Virus record (IMG/VR): IMGVR_UViG_3300019768_000019
Location: 1-26,754 of that record
DNA: 26,754 bases
Reading direction: 5' to 3' (one strand)
From: a virus
In this document: positions 12,448 to 21,383 of the stretch, one piece after another
How positions within the stretch are numbered: the stretch's first letter is position 1
How the letters are laid out: each line of letters opens with the position of its first letter
Notes under the pieces: model-generated
Told to the model about the DNA's origin: nothing
The model's database searches: none
What the model saw: the letters and a program-made list of their open reading frames with translations, nothing else
Program-made: the position numbers and the translations under genes

Positions 12448-13077
12448 ATGACAGTAGAAAAAGTAATAGACTTAGCTGTTAAAGGCGAGTTAAAAAAGTT
12501 AGCAGTTAAGGATGATACTGACTCTGTTATATCATTCATTAACTTAGGGATGATAGAGCTGTATAAGAGGTTCCCTCTTGATACAGAAGAAGTCATTATA
12601 GAGTTGGGTAGAATAACTGATAACAATGATAGCTATGAAAGAATAAGTGATACAGTGTACAAGCTACCTAATGACTTGATGTACATAAGTGCAGCGTATG
12701 AGGAAGATGGAACTGAGATTGGGATTAATAGAGAAGACGATCCGTTAAGTATTATGACGATTAGTTGGAATAAGATTCAAGTACCTGTGGCTACTGGTGG
12801 TGCGTATATCAGTGTGATATATGTAAAACAACCAACATTGATAGTGAACACACCAGAGATACTAGCTAGTGATATAGATCTGCCAGTACAGTTAGTAGAG
12901 GCGTTGTTGCACTACATAGGGTATAGAGGACATGGTTCGATTGATGGTAATATACAAGCAGAGAATAACACGCACTATCAAAGGTTTGAAGCAAGTGTAC
13001 AAAGAGCTAAGACCTTGGGTGTAATGACTGCAGATGGACCACTTAATAGGAATATACAAGAAAAAGGATGGGTGTAG
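12448..13077 (+). CDS. Head-tail adaptor-like protein (209 aa)
   Basis: The pattern recalls phage adaptor (connector) proteins. An N-terminal helix SVISFINLGMIELYKRFP is followed by a central beta region. The characteristic C-terminus has DLPVQLVEALLHYIGYRGHG (about 149-168), then HYQRFEASVQRAKTLG. These proteins bridge the portal and the tail. It follows the large terminase in its own unit and ends abutting the first collagen-like gene (TAGATG). The family call is from recollection of marine podoviruses. Confidence 0.75.
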   Translation: MTVEKVIDLAVKGELKKLAVKDDTDSVISFINLGMIELYKRFPLDTEEVIIELGRITDNNDSYERISDTVYKLPNDLMYISAAYEEDGTEIGINREDDPLSIMTISWNKIQVPVATGGAYISVIYVKQPTLIVNTPEILASDIDLPVQLVEALLHYIGYRGHGSIDGNIQAENNTHYQRFEASVQRAKTLGVMTADGPLNRNIQEKGWV

Positions 13078-13599
13078 ATGAGACGACAGACTAGTTTTAC
13101 GTCTCCAGTTGACTTAGCTGTTGATAGGGAGATAGATAGTAAGTATGATGTAGTACGATCCGTAGCAGAACAAATAGGTGCTATTGAGGATATTAATACA
13201 GCTATTACAGATGGTACATTGGCTAACATGCTAAACATCATCAATATGACGGTAGCTACCGGAGCACCTGGCAGTAATGTGACGTGGGATGGTACTACCT
13301 TAACGGTACCAAAAGGTGATACAGGTGCTGATGGACAAGACGGACAGGACGGATTAGAAGGTGCTGTAGGCCCACAAGGTGTACAAGGTATACAAGGGAT
13401 AAGAGGACTACAAGGTTTGCAGGGGTTACGCGGCTTGCAGGGAATTAGAGGTGCATCAGGGTACAACGGGCTTACTCCTGTAGTAGAGTTTGATGTGGAC
13501 GGTGCAGGTAACCTAGTTTATGATGTAGCTTCTTACGCAGACATAAATGGAAGCAGTGTGAATGTAACTGTAGCAGATGCTACTGAGAAGGAGTGGTAA
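13078..13599 (+). CDS. Collagen-like tail fibre protein (173 aa)
   Basis: It has an N-terminal helical region (residues 10-60) followed by 17 consecutive Gly-X-Y triplets at 80-131, such as GADGQDGQDGLEG and GIQGIRGLQGLQG. A small C-terminal domain starts GLTPVVEFDVDGAG and ends KEW. Gly-X-Y repeats form collagen triple helices that make trimeric, flexible fibre shafts. GGATGGG lies before the ATG, which abuts the upstream TAG. The GLTP domain recurs in the next gene, so this is one of a modular set. The exact place on the virion is unknown. Confidence 0.8.
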   Translation: MRRQTSFTSPVDLAVDREIDSKYDVVRSVAEQIGAIEDINTAITDGTLANMLNIINMTVATGAPGSNVTWDGTTLTVPKGDTGADGQDGQDGLEGAVGPQGVQGIQGIRGLQGLQGLRGLQGIRGASGYNGLTPVVEFDVDGAGNLVYDVASYADINGSSVNVTVADATEKEW

Positions 13600-14027
13600 T
13601 GAGTACTATTATATTCAATATACACGATAAGATAGAAGAAGCAGCAGAGGAGTTCTTACTTAATAACGTTAGTACGTTTAAGAGTAATGTAGCAGGGCCG
13701 GCAGGTATTGACGGTGAACAAGGAGCTAGAGGGGAGCAAGGTGTAAGCGTACACCATGTAACACCTACTAATACCACTGATCCTGAAGGTGACTTTAGTA
13801 CTGTAGGTGAGGTAGATACATATACTATATACGGTGATGCTGATGAGTTGATTAACTTAGGGCACATCGATGTACGTAATGGGCAAAAAGGTGATCAAGG
13901 TGAAAGAGGCCTTCAAGGTGACATAGGACTGACGCCTGTGTACGAATTCACACTGGTTGGTGGTGACTTAGAAGCTAATATAGTTGGTTATACAGAAGCT
14001 GTAGATACAATAGAATGGAGTAGTTAA
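13599..14027 (+). CDS. Collagen-like tail fibre protein with VHHV module (142 aa)
   Basis: The ATG at 13599 overlaps the previous TAA, with AAGGAG five bases upstream. Order: a helix (KIEEAAEEFLLNNV), a short Gly-X-Y run (33-48), a 45-residue module starting VHHVTPTNTTDPEGDF and ending VRNG (51-95), a second Gly-X-Y run (95-110), and a GLTPVYEFTLVGG end domain. The VHHV module reappears in the next gene and the end domain in the previous gene, which points to duplication and shuffling. A fibre or decoration protein is likely. Confidence 0.78.
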   Translation: MSTIIFNIHDKIEEAAEEFLLNNVSTFKSNVAGPAGIDGEQGARGEQGVSVHHVTPTNTTDPEGDFSTVGEVDTYTIYGDADELINLGHIDVRNGQKGDQGERGLQGDIGLTPVYEFTLVGGDLEANIVGYTEAVDTIEWSS

Positions 14028-16657
14028 TGGCACAAATAGTAGGAGACTTTACAGAGTTTGTAAAGCAAATAATAATAGATGAGAACATAAGTCAAGGTCC
14101 GCAAGGCGACATAGGTCCAGAAGGCCCACAAGGCAATCAAGGACCTGTTGGCGTACAAGGTAATACAGGAGATAAAGGTGATAGTGTAACAGTTACAGAC
14201 ATACAAAGTAACCCAGATTATAGTATTACATTGACGTTCAGTGACGGTACGGTGTTTACTAGTGACCCTGTAAGAGGGGCTAAAGGTGAGCAAGGTGACA
14301 CAGGACTACAAGGTACTACTGGACCACAAGGTAATGATGGAGTTGATGGAGATAATCTAACAGTTACAAGCGTTACTAATAATAATGATAATACCATTAC
14401 TATAGTGTTCAGTGATGGGACTAGCCATAATACTGGAGTAATTAAAGGTGATCAAGGAGACCAAGGAGAAGATGGGCCTAGAGGTATACAAGGGATTCAA
14501 GGAGTTCAGGGCGTTGAAGGGCAGAAAGGTGAGAAGGGCGACCAAGGACAAGGAGTACACCATGTTACGGCTGTAGGTACTACTGATCCAGAAGGAGACT
14601 TCCAAACACCAGGAGAGACTGATACGTACGTGATGTATGGAGATGCCGATGAGACTATAAACATAGGTGGGTTCGAAGTTAGAAATGGTGATGATGCGTA
14701 CTCCTATGTAACTAAGTATGGATATACAGGAACAGCTCAGGAGTTCGGAGAAGCGTTGACCAACTTCGCGGACTTAGTAAATACAGGAGTAGTTAGCTCT
14801 TTTAATGGTAGGGACGGTAACGTGGCGCTTACTAACTTGGATATAACAGGTGCAGTTGGTGTTGACCTAAGCGGGGTGGAAGCTGGAGCAACAGCAGATC
14901 AGACTGCAAGTGAAATAGAGGCACTATACGAAAGTACTATAGGTACAGAAAAGTACACTACAGTAGATAAAACCAAAGTTGGGCATATAGCGGTAACACA
15001 ACATGTAGATTTAGACTTACTGGAGATAAGTGCATCAAGTAGTAACGCACATACGTTACGAACAGATAACCCACACAGTGTGACTAAAGCACAAGTAGGG
15101 TTAAATCAAGTAGATAATACTAGTGATGTCAATAAGCCAGTAAGTAATGCGACACAAACAGCACTAAACGGTAAAGCTGACAATGCTATTACATTAGCAG
15201 GGTATGGGATAACTGATGCAGATACAAGTGCGGAAGTGGATGCAAAGATAGCAGGATTAGTAGGTGCGGCTCCAAGTACGTTAGATACGTTAAACGAGTT
15301 AGCTAACGCACTAGGTGACGATCCGAACTTTGCCGCAACTACAGCTGCTCAGATAGGCACAAAGCAAGATCAGCTAGTGAATCAAACTAATATTAAGAGT
15401 GTAAACGGGGACACACTGCTTGGTAGTGGTGACTTGACAATTGCTGCTGGTAGTGGTGGGTACGCTGCTGCGTTGTACTTCAGTGATGTAGTATCAACGG
15501 TTGAGGGGAGCTACAAGACATTAAGCTACACACCAGACGTTGCAGAAACTACTGTAGCGGCTGTAGTTATTGGTGGTGGAGGCGAGCAACTAATGGAGAC
15601 ATACCTGTTCAGCTTACCAATAGGAGTTACAGTAATTGACGCAGGTAAGTGGACAGCTAACTTCTATGGAAGTGTAGATAATGATAACGGAGACACTAGA
15701 TTACGGTACGAAGGGTTCATGAAAGAAGATGGAACTGGAGTAGAGACTACACTATTCACATCGATTAGTCCAGAGCTAACAACTACAGTAGGCCATATAG
15801 AATTCGAAGTAACAGAGCCAGTAAAAGTAGTAAGTGCAACAGCTAGGTATGGAATAAGAGTGTACGCAAGTACTACGTCAAATAGCAATAAGACTGTATC
15901 GTATATAGTTGGTAACGGAAACGCATCAAATACAAATACACCATTAGCTACAAGACACGATCAGCTAAGAGCAAGAGATGCCGTAAATCAGCATCCGATT
16001 AGTGCCATTACAGGACTTAGTAATTCTAGCGCAGATAGTGATACGCTTAGAATAAACCTAGTAGCTGACTTACCGAACGCAACAGCAGACCATAAGTTAC
16101 AAGTTGGTGGTATACCGATGCATGGATTGATATGGAAGGATTTGATTGCTGAATTCATCCCTGCAAGAGGTGGGGCAATTAACGAACCAGCATGGGCAGA
16201 CATAGGTAATGGGATAGTAATGTCACAGTGGGCCGCCGGTGAGGAGTTACCAGTAGCTTACCACGTAAATCATGATTATGCGTTAGGTACAGATGCTTAC
16301 CCACATATTCACTTCATGTGTGCAGATTCTCAAAGTGCAGGAGCTCAGGTAACGTGGAGGTTCAGTCACGTAATAGCTAGAGGTCACAGTCAAGGTGAGA
16401 GCCTGACTGCCGCTACTACAGATGTAGATATGACTTACACGTATACAGGCTTAGAAGTACCGGGAGAGCATATCGTATTGGAGTGTAATGATGCGCAAGC
16501 GTTCGATTTACTAGAGCCGGATACTGTAGTACTTGCACAAGTTATACTACTAAGCGAGAATGTAGCAGGAGCTATATACGGGATACAAGCAGACTTACAT
16601 TATCAAGCAGACGTTGAGGGTACTATTAGTAAGAGCCCTGATTTTACAGTGGCATAA
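14027..16657 (+). CDS. Large collagen-like tail fibre / receptor-binding protein (876 aa)
   Basis: The ATG overlaps the previous TAA. Gly-X-Y runs at 24-51, 84-108 and 141-176 alternate with two related small domains (SVTVTDIQSNPDYSITLTFS and NLTVTSVTNNNDNTITIVFS). The VHHV module follows at 187-230. Typical tail-fibre linkers come next: VVSSFNGRDGNVALT (256-269), VEAGATADQTASEIEALYE (293-311), NPHSVTKAQVGLNQVDNTSD (358-377) and LNELANALGDDPNF (432-445). The C-terminus contains a DAYPHIHF-type domain known from virion proteins. It probably trimerises and contacts the host surface. It is the longest gene in the window. Confidence 0.88.
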   Translation: MAQIVGDFTEFVKQIIIDENISQGPQGDIGPEGPQGNQGPVGVQGNTGDKGDSVTVTDIQSNPDYSITLTFSDGTVFTSDPVRGAKGEQGDTGLQGTTGPQGNDGVDGDNLTVTSVTNNNDNTITIVFSDGTSHNTGVIKGDQGDQGEDGPRGIQGIQGVQGVEGQKGEKGDQGQGVHHVTAVGTTDPEGDFQTPGETDTYVMYGDADETINIGGFEVRNGDDAYSYVTKYGYTGTAQEFGEALTNFADLVNTGVVSSFNGRDGNVALTNLDITGAVGVDLSGVEAGATADQTASEIEALYESTIGTEKYTTVDKTKVGHIAVTQHVDLDLLEISASSSNAHTLRTDNPHSVTKAQVGLNQVDNTSDVNKPVSNATQTALNGKADNAITLAGYGITDADTSAEVDAKIAGLVGAAPSTLDTLNELANALGDDPNFAATTAAQIGTKQDQLVNQTNIKSVNGDTLLGSGDLTIAAGSGGYAAALYFSDVVSTVEGSYKTLSYTPDVAETTVAAVVIGGGGEQLMETYLFSLPIGVTVIDAGKWTANFYGSVDNDNGDTRLRYEGFMKEDGTGVETTLFTSISPELTTTVGHIEFEVTEPVKVVSATARYGIRVYASTTSNSNKTVSYIVGNGNASNTNTPLATRHDQLRARDAVNQHPISAITGLSNSSADSDTLRINLVADLPNATADHKLQVGGIPMHGLIWKDLIAEFIPARGGAINEPAWADIGNGIVMSQWAAGEELPVAYHVNHDYALGTDAYPHIHFMCADSQSAGAQVTWRFSHVIARGHSQGESLTAATTDVDMTYTYTGLEVPGEHIVLECNDAQAFDLLEPDTVVLAQVILLSENVAGAIYGIQADLHYQADVEGTISKSPDFTVA

Positions 16658-16666
16658 GGAGCATAG

Positions 16667-17527
16667 ATGGCAAGAATTAGAAGAGTAGATACGCAAGGGT
16701 TAGGAGCTGGAGAACTCCTAGCTAGAGGTGAGTTCGGTATTGACCTGTCGGGTACAGGTGATAACGGTAGAGTGTACATAGGTACAGGTACAGAGAATAA
16801 GGTACTTGCGTTAGTAGACGACGTAGAGGCATTCATAATAACTGTAGGCACAGCAGGACAAGCTAGTATAAGTGTGGCAGACTCAAGTAAGGTACTCATA
16901 CTGGTGGATGGTAGCATAGCTGAATACACGGTAGTAGATGGTACTACAGTAGAGTTAACCACACCCCTAGTAGGCGGTGAGCAACTAAAGGTAATAGACC
17001 TGACACTACTAAGTACTAAACTTGATGTACTGGATGTAGAACTTAAAGCTAATAAGAATACGCCTGATGGTTATGTCGGGCTGAATGGGTTAGGGTTGAT
17101 AGATGCAGCACAGTTACCAAGTTATGTAGATGATATAGTGGAAGTAGCTGCATATGCAGATTTACCTGCAAGTGGAGAGGTTGGCAAGATATATATAGTA
17201 GTAGCTGATGAGACAAGTGGAGGTGACACTAGTACGTATAGATGGACTGGTACAGTATACGCTATGGTAAGTAACACACTAACAGCAGCTGACATTGAGG
17301 CACTGTACGAAGGTATTGCTAATACTAATAAGTATACTGATGTGGAGAGGGTTAAGTTAGCAAATACTGAAATAACTGCTCAGCTTGATGCAAGAGATAC
17401 GAATAATCGTAATACAGATAACCACACTGATGGTACTACTAATGGGGTATACACGTTAGTGGAACGAGCTACGTTAGTAGCTAATACAAACACCATCAGT
17501 ACACTAACTAGTACAGTAGAGTGGTAA
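16667..17527 (+). CDS. Tail fibre-type protein (286 aa)
   Basis: The N-terminus, ARGEFGIDLSGTGDNGRVYI, is the short structural domain found at the start of many phage fibre proteins; a related form (DEGRVGVGT) starts the next gene. The middle contains GYVGLNGLGLIDAAQLPSYV followed by a TYRWTGTVYA strand, a well-known tail fibre linker pair. The protein ends STVEW, like other fibre genes here that end in or near EW. AAGGAG precedes the ATG. Promoter copy D follows. Probably an accessory fibre or side tail component. Confidence 0.8.
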   Translation: MARIRRVDTQGLGAGELLARGEFGIDLSGTGDNGRVYIGTGTENKVLALVDDVEAFIITVGTAGQASISVADSSKVLILVDGSIAEYTVVDGTTVELTTPLVGGEQLKVIDLTLLSTKLDVLDVELKANKNTPDGYVGLNGLGLIDAAQLPSYVDDIVEVAAYADLPASGEVGKIYIVVADETSGGDTSTYRWTGTVYAMVSNTLTAADIEALYEGIANTNKYTDVERVKLANTEITAQLDARDTNNRNTDNHTDGTTNGVYTLVERATLVANTNTISTLTSTVEW

Positions 17528-17535
17528 AGTATTAC

Positions 17536-17557
17536 TTAAGGTAAGATTTGTTATAAT
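17536..17557 (+). promoter_or_regulatory. Rightward phage promoter, copy D (TTAAGG-N10-TATAAT)
   Basis: Boxes at 17536-17541 and 17552-17557, with TGT before the TATAAT (extended -10). TATAAT ends 20 nt before the ATG at 17578; the leader contains ATTAAAAGGATT. Drives the propeller fibre and the lysis genes. Confidence 0.72.
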
Positions 17558-17577
17558 AGGCAATTAAAAGGATTATA

Positions 17578-19620
17578 ATGAGTAAGATACTATATATAAA
17601 TACAGATGGTACCAAAAGTTCACTACCAGAAGGTATGTTGGGTTATGATGCCTACGCTGCAGGTGGTGACGAAGGTAGGGTAGGTGTAGGTACAGCAAGT
17701 GGTACAGATATACTACTAAGTAAAAAAGAAGAAGTAGATGCTCTTGAGAATAGAGTAGACACTATCGAGAATACACAGGTAGTAGCCAATGTAGTTGCAG
17801 GTACAGGAGTTACTGTAGACGCTACTGATCCAGCCAACCCTGTAATTAATGTGGATGGTAATCAAGGTACATTAGCGGAACAGACAAAGACATACAATGC
17901 AAATGAAGAATCTATTATAGTTATGTTAGAAGCTAAGAGTCTACCTGTAGTTAGTGTAGCTAAAGAGTTACCGCAAATAGGACAAAGTAATAATGATTGG
18001 AATGTAGATAGTACAAACTACACTTATGAAGATTTTGTTTTAGATACTACAATAACACCTAGTGCTACAACTGGGGATATTACACTTACATTAGGAACTG
18101 GAAACTTTACAGCAGACAATGTAGGTATGAGAATAGTAGGCAATGGTGGTGAAGTAGTTCTAACAGCTACTGATGGTAGTGCTACAGTGACTACTGACTT
18201 TAATGATACAATTACTATTGCTAGTGGTGATTGGAATATGTATGGTATTAGTGCTAGTGATGATGGAATTGAGTGTAGCGGAGTTAACAACGGATACTCA
18301 ATATCAAATGCTATATATACAACAGATACTTTTAGCGTTATAGCACAAGATGGTAATATGGATGACATTGTATTTGGTGATGATGGATACAGTATGTATT
18401 TATTAAGCTTCGGGACTGACACAGTTTATAGATATACATTATTAAGTCCTTACGATATAACAACTGCATCTTATCTAAATAGCAAATCAGTTACTAGCGA
18501 AGATTCAGCTCCAAAAAGTATTGATTTTAGTGTTGATGGGACAAAAATGCTACTTGCTGGGCTTGGGAATGACAGTATATATTCATATACTTTATCAACT
18601 GCTTGGGACATTACTACAGCAGTGTATGATAATGTAAGTGTTATGTTTACTGGAACAACAATAATCACAGGTGTAAGATTTGCTGATAATGGGTACAAAA
18701 TATATGCTGGTTATGGAGAAATATATCAATATGGTTTAACTACTCCTTATGACTTATCAACAGCTTCTTACTCTACAGTGTCAAGCCTTTCACTTACAAC
18801 AGACAATAGTCTTTGTGAAGTATCTACTGATGGTAAAATTGTAGTAATGTCGTCAGCAATAGATAACTTAATTACCAAAATAGTTTTAAGTACTCCTTAT
18901 GATTTATCAACAGCTAGTGTAGATTCTTCTTTTAATGTAAACACAGAAGACGATACAGTAACATCAGTTGCTTTTAGTAAAGGTGGTGCTGAAATGTTTA
19001 TGCACGGAAAAACTACTGACAACGTATATAAATATGACACTGGTTCAGTTGTGTATATATCAAACCAAAACCTTACAGCTATATCTCCTACAATATCTAC
19101 AGATTTATGGACTGATATTAACTCAATGACAGTTAATGAAACAGATAATGGTAAAGATGTACATTATGCTTTATCTACAGATAACAAGAGCAGTTTCTTT
19201 GTAATGAAAGATGGAGAAGGTGATAGAAGTATTGTTAGAGGTAATGGTGGTACTTGGGAGTATAACTCAAGTGTTACTTATACTATTGAAACTTGGACAC
19301 CAGCTACTAGAAACAATGTATATGGAGCATTAAGCGAAGCTATGGATATAGCATCTAATAAGATGCCTAAAGCTCAATTAGAAGCAGTACAAGACACTAA
19401 CTTTCCAGCTACTACAACTACACTAGACTTAGCTATCGTACTTAAAACAGATGATAGTACAGTAAGTCCAATTAGTGATGGTGTAACTGTAAACTATGAT
19501 AGTAATAGCTATTGGGGTGGTGCGGTATTAGGTACAGATTATGAGTGGACTCAAACAGCACCTGATAAGGTTAAGATTAAATCTTTAATAGCTAGTAATA
19601 TGAAGACAAGGATTGTATAG
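17578..19620 (+). CDS. Tail protein with beta-propeller-like repeats (680 aa)
   Basis: The N-terminal virion domain (1-50) and a short coil (50-66) lead to a fibre linker (GTGVTVDATDPANPVINVDG). From about 262 to 490 there are five repeats of about 50 residues, each with F-x-x-DG-x-KM, a strand Y-x-Y-x-L and then PYDITTAS, AWDITTAV or PYDLSTAS (positions 291, 342, 390, 440). This matches propeller blades found in phage and bacterial surface proteins. The C-terminal end (DTNFPATTTTLDLAIVLKTD) resembles other phage fibre tips. The propeller part uses TCA, TCT, TTT and ATT far more than its neighbours, which suggests it was acquired. Likely receptor binding. Confidence 0.75.
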   Translation: MSKILYINTDGTKSSLPEGMLGYDAYAAGGDEGRVGVGTASGTDILLSKKEEVDALENRVDTIENTQVVANVVAGTGVTVDATDPANPVINVDGNQGTLAEQTKTYNANEESIIVMLEAKSLPVVSVAKELPQIGQSNNDWNVDSTNYTYEDFVLDTTITPSATTGDITLTLGTGNFTADNVGMRIVGNGGEVVLTATDGSATVTTDFNDTITIASGDWNMYGISASDDGIECSGVNNGYSISNAIYTTDTFSVIAQDGNMDDIVFGDDGYSMYLLSFGTDTVYRYTLLSPYDITTASYLNSKSVTSEDSAPKSIDFSVDGTKMLLAGLGNDSIYSYTLSTAWDITTAVYDNVSVMFTGTTIITGVRFADNGYKIYAGYGEIYQYGLTTPYDLSTASYSTVSSLSLTTDNSLCEVSTDGKIVVMSSAIDNLITKIVLSTPYDLSTASVDSSFNVNTEDDTVTSVAFSKGGAEMFMHGKTTDNVYKYDTGSVVYISNQNLTAISPTISTDLWTDINSMTVNETDNGKDVHYALSTDNKSSFFVMKDGEGDRSIVRGNGGTWEYNSSVTYTIETWTPATRNNVYGALSEAMDIASNKMPKAQLEAVQDTNFPATTTTLDLAIVLKTDDSTVSPISDGVTVNYDSNSYWGGAVLGTDYEWTQTAPDKVKIKSLIASNMKTRIV

Positions 19621-19808
19621 TGAAACGAACACAAGAGGAATTAGAAGCGTTAGTAGATACAGCTCAGGCAGTTAAGGAAGCAAAAGCTTTCCTTACTAAG
19701 ACAGACAACAGAGAGTTTCCATCATACATATGTAAAGATGGTGAGATACTAGAAGAAACAATCGCTAAGAGAGTAGAAGCTAGAGAGTTCATTAGGGCTA
19801 ACAAATGA
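19620..19808 (+). CDS. Hypothetical small helical protein (62 aa)
   Basis: A GTG start overlapping the previous TAG (TAGTG), with AAGGAT seven bases upstream. The protein is helical and charged (EELEALVDTAQAVKEAKAFL and ETIAKRVEAREFIRANK), with one Cys (SYICKDG). Its stop overlaps the next ATG (ATGA). No family is recognised; small proteins after fibre genes are sometimes fibre chaperones, but nothing here proves that. Confidence 0.6.
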   Translation: MKRTQEELEALVDTAQAVKEAKAFLTKTDNREFPSYICKDGEILEETIAKRVEAREFIRANK

Positions 19809-20185
19809 CATTAGTCGAATTCAACAAAGTATACACCTACCAATCGGACTTACAGAAGTTCGGTAGGGTAGAAGTATGGGAAGTACCTGCACCAATAGGC
19901 GGAAAGTACAAAGCAGACTGCGAGAGCTACTTGCTGGCACTACAAGAGCTAACTGATGAGTTAGTTGATGCTGAGTTGTACTATTGTAGAATTAATGGCG
20001 AAGGACATTGCATAGCAATTAGAGATGATATGGTACTAGATTGCAACTGTCAAAGATGGTTAGGAATAAAAGAGTATACGAAAGTATACAACATGACAGA
20101 CTTAAGTAAGTACTGGAGAATAGGTATACTACTACGTAAACTGAGCACTAAGGTATTCGGTTATGTGGTATTGGCAAGGAGATAA
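19805..20185 (+). CDS. Transglutaminase-like cysteine peptidase fold protein (126 aa)
   Basis: The pattern ADCESYLLAL (Cys39), GEGHCIAI (His68) and VLDCN (Asp79) gives the Cys-His-Asp triad, in order and spacing, of bacterial transglutaminase-like cysteine peptidases. These cleave or modify proteins or peptidoglycan-linked peptides. At 126 residues it is a minimal form, with no signal peptide. It sits between the fibre genes and the holin, so it may help lysis, or may process a structural protein. The ATG overlaps the previous stop. The fold call rests on three short motifs. Confidence 0.6.
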   Translation: MTLVEFNKVYTYQSDLQKFGRVEVWEVPAPIGGKYKADCESYLLALQELTDELVDAELYYCRINGEGHCIAIRDDMVLDCNCQRWLGIKEYTKVYNMTDLSKYWRIGILLRKLSTKVFGYVVLARR

Positions 20186-20187
20186 AT

Positions 20188-20688
20188 ATGTTACCAATAT
20201 TAGCACCAATAGTAAGTATGCTAGCAGGGAAAGGACTAGATGTACTAAGTAATGCCATAGAAGGCGGAGCTGACAAAGCAATAGAGCTAGTGAGTGAGAA
20301 GACAGGAATTGACCTAAGTAAAGGGTCAGTAACAAATGAAGAAATAGCTGAATTGAAGAAGTTCCAAAGAGAGCATGAAAGTGAGTTACTAGCTTACCAT
20401 GCAAAGAATACAGCTAGTGCTAGAGACATGCAGAAGACTGCGTTGGAGCAAGATGATGAGTTCAGTAAGAGGTTCATATACTACTTCGCTACGTTGTGGA
20501 GTATAGCAGCTATAGCGTTCATGTTCGGGATTACGTTTATTGATATACCAGCTGGTAGTGAGAGATTCGCAGACACTATACTAGGGTTCCTGTTAGGTAC
20601 TATAGTAGCTACAATAATTAACTTCTTTTACGGGTCTAGTAAAGGAAGTCAGGATAAGACTACACAGATTAATAGATTAGCAGGTTAA
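20188..20688 (+). CDS. Three-TM-type holin (166 aa)
   Basis: An N-terminal hydrophobic stretch (1-14), a charged helix (50-90), then SARDMQKTALEQDDEFSKRF leading into two clear membrane helices (about 97-118 and 128-148), ending in FFYGSSKGSQDKT. The ARDM motif and the FGSS-like, Lys-rich end match the phage/gene-transfer-agent 3TM holin family. The holin forms membrane lesions that time lysis and release endolysin. AAGGAG lies before the ATG. The neighbouring endolysin and membrane coil protein support a lysis cassette. Confidence 0.8.
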   Translation: MLPILAPIVSMLAGKGLDVLSNAIEGGADKAIELVSEKTGIDLSKGSVTNEEIAELKKFQREHESELLAYHAKNTASARDMQKTALEQDDEFSKRFIYYFATLWSIAAIAFMFGITFIDIPAGSERFADTILGFLLGTIVATIINFFYGSSKGSQDKTTQINRLAG

Positions 20689-20694
20689 GTAGGT

Positions 20695-21378
20695 ATGAAC
20701 GATATGTGGAATAGAGTACAGAAGGCTACAACTAGGTTACTAGGTAGGTTAGACGTACTCGGTATAGGTAAGTCAGTAGCAAAGGTTGAAGCTACGCATA
20801 AGACGCTCAAGGATTGCATGGTATGTAAGGATGACATGCTCAAAAGGCATAGAGATGATTTACAGCAAGCTAAGTTGAAGTACAAGGAAGCTAATAATAT
20901 GTTTACGCAAGTTATAGACCACTTACCTGATATGGTATGGGCTAAGGACATTGACGGTAGGTACATAATGGCTAATAAGGCGTTCATGGTAAACTTCTGC
21001 TATGGGATGACATGGGACGAACTAAAAGGCAAAACTGATGCAGAGATAGCTACTGAGTTCAAAGCTAGGGTGGGTAATGCTAACCACACATTCGGTGAGA
21101 CTTGTGCTAATTCAGATGTGATAGTTAAGGACACGGAAAAGGCTAGAAGGTTCCTTGAGCTTGGTAATATAAACGGTAAGCAGATGAAGCTAGAAGTACA
21201 TAAGAGTCCTGTATACAACTTAGAAGGTACACTGTATGCAATATGTGGTGTAGGTAGAGACATAACAGAGATGCACGATGAGTTGATGGAAGCTATAGAT
21301 GCATCGGATGCGTGCTTCGGTAGAGAAGGAAGAGAGTTCCTTAAGACAATAGCAAATAAGTATGAGTTTAAGGATTAG
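20695..21378 (+). CDS. PAS-domain protein inside the lysis cassette (227 aa)
   Basis: The N-terminal 70 residues form a basic coil with a CMVC pair (41-44). Residues about 72-195 are a PAS domain: VIDHLPDMVWAKDIDGRYIM, then ANKAF, GKTDAEI, and the closing EVHKSPVYNLEGTLYAICGVGRDITE. PAS domains sense redox state, light, or small ligands and pass signals between proteins. No kinase, cyclase or DNA-binding domain follows; the tail is short. It lies 7 bp after the holin and ends 5 bp before the membrane coil protein, so it probably acts with them. The ribosome site is weak, so coupling is likely. A redox or energy-dependent lysis timer is one inference. Confidence 0.82.
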   Translation: MNDMWNRVQKATTRLLGRLDVLGIGKSVAKVEATHKTLKDCMVCKDDMLKRHRDDLQQAKLKYKEANNMFTQVIDHLPDMVWAKDIDGRYIMANKAFMVNFCYGMTWDELKGKTDAEIATEFKARVGNANHTFGETCANSDVIVKDTEKARRFLELGNINGKQMKLEVHKSPVYNLEGTLYAICGVGRDITEMHDELMEAIDASDACFGREGREFLKTIANKYEFKD

Positions 21379-21383
21379 GTCTG

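Noticed and set aside
12978-13466. Cys/Pro-rich ORF antisense to the collagen-like gene
   Set aside because: Its CxP repeats are the reverse complement of Gly-X-Y codons, not a metal-binding protein.
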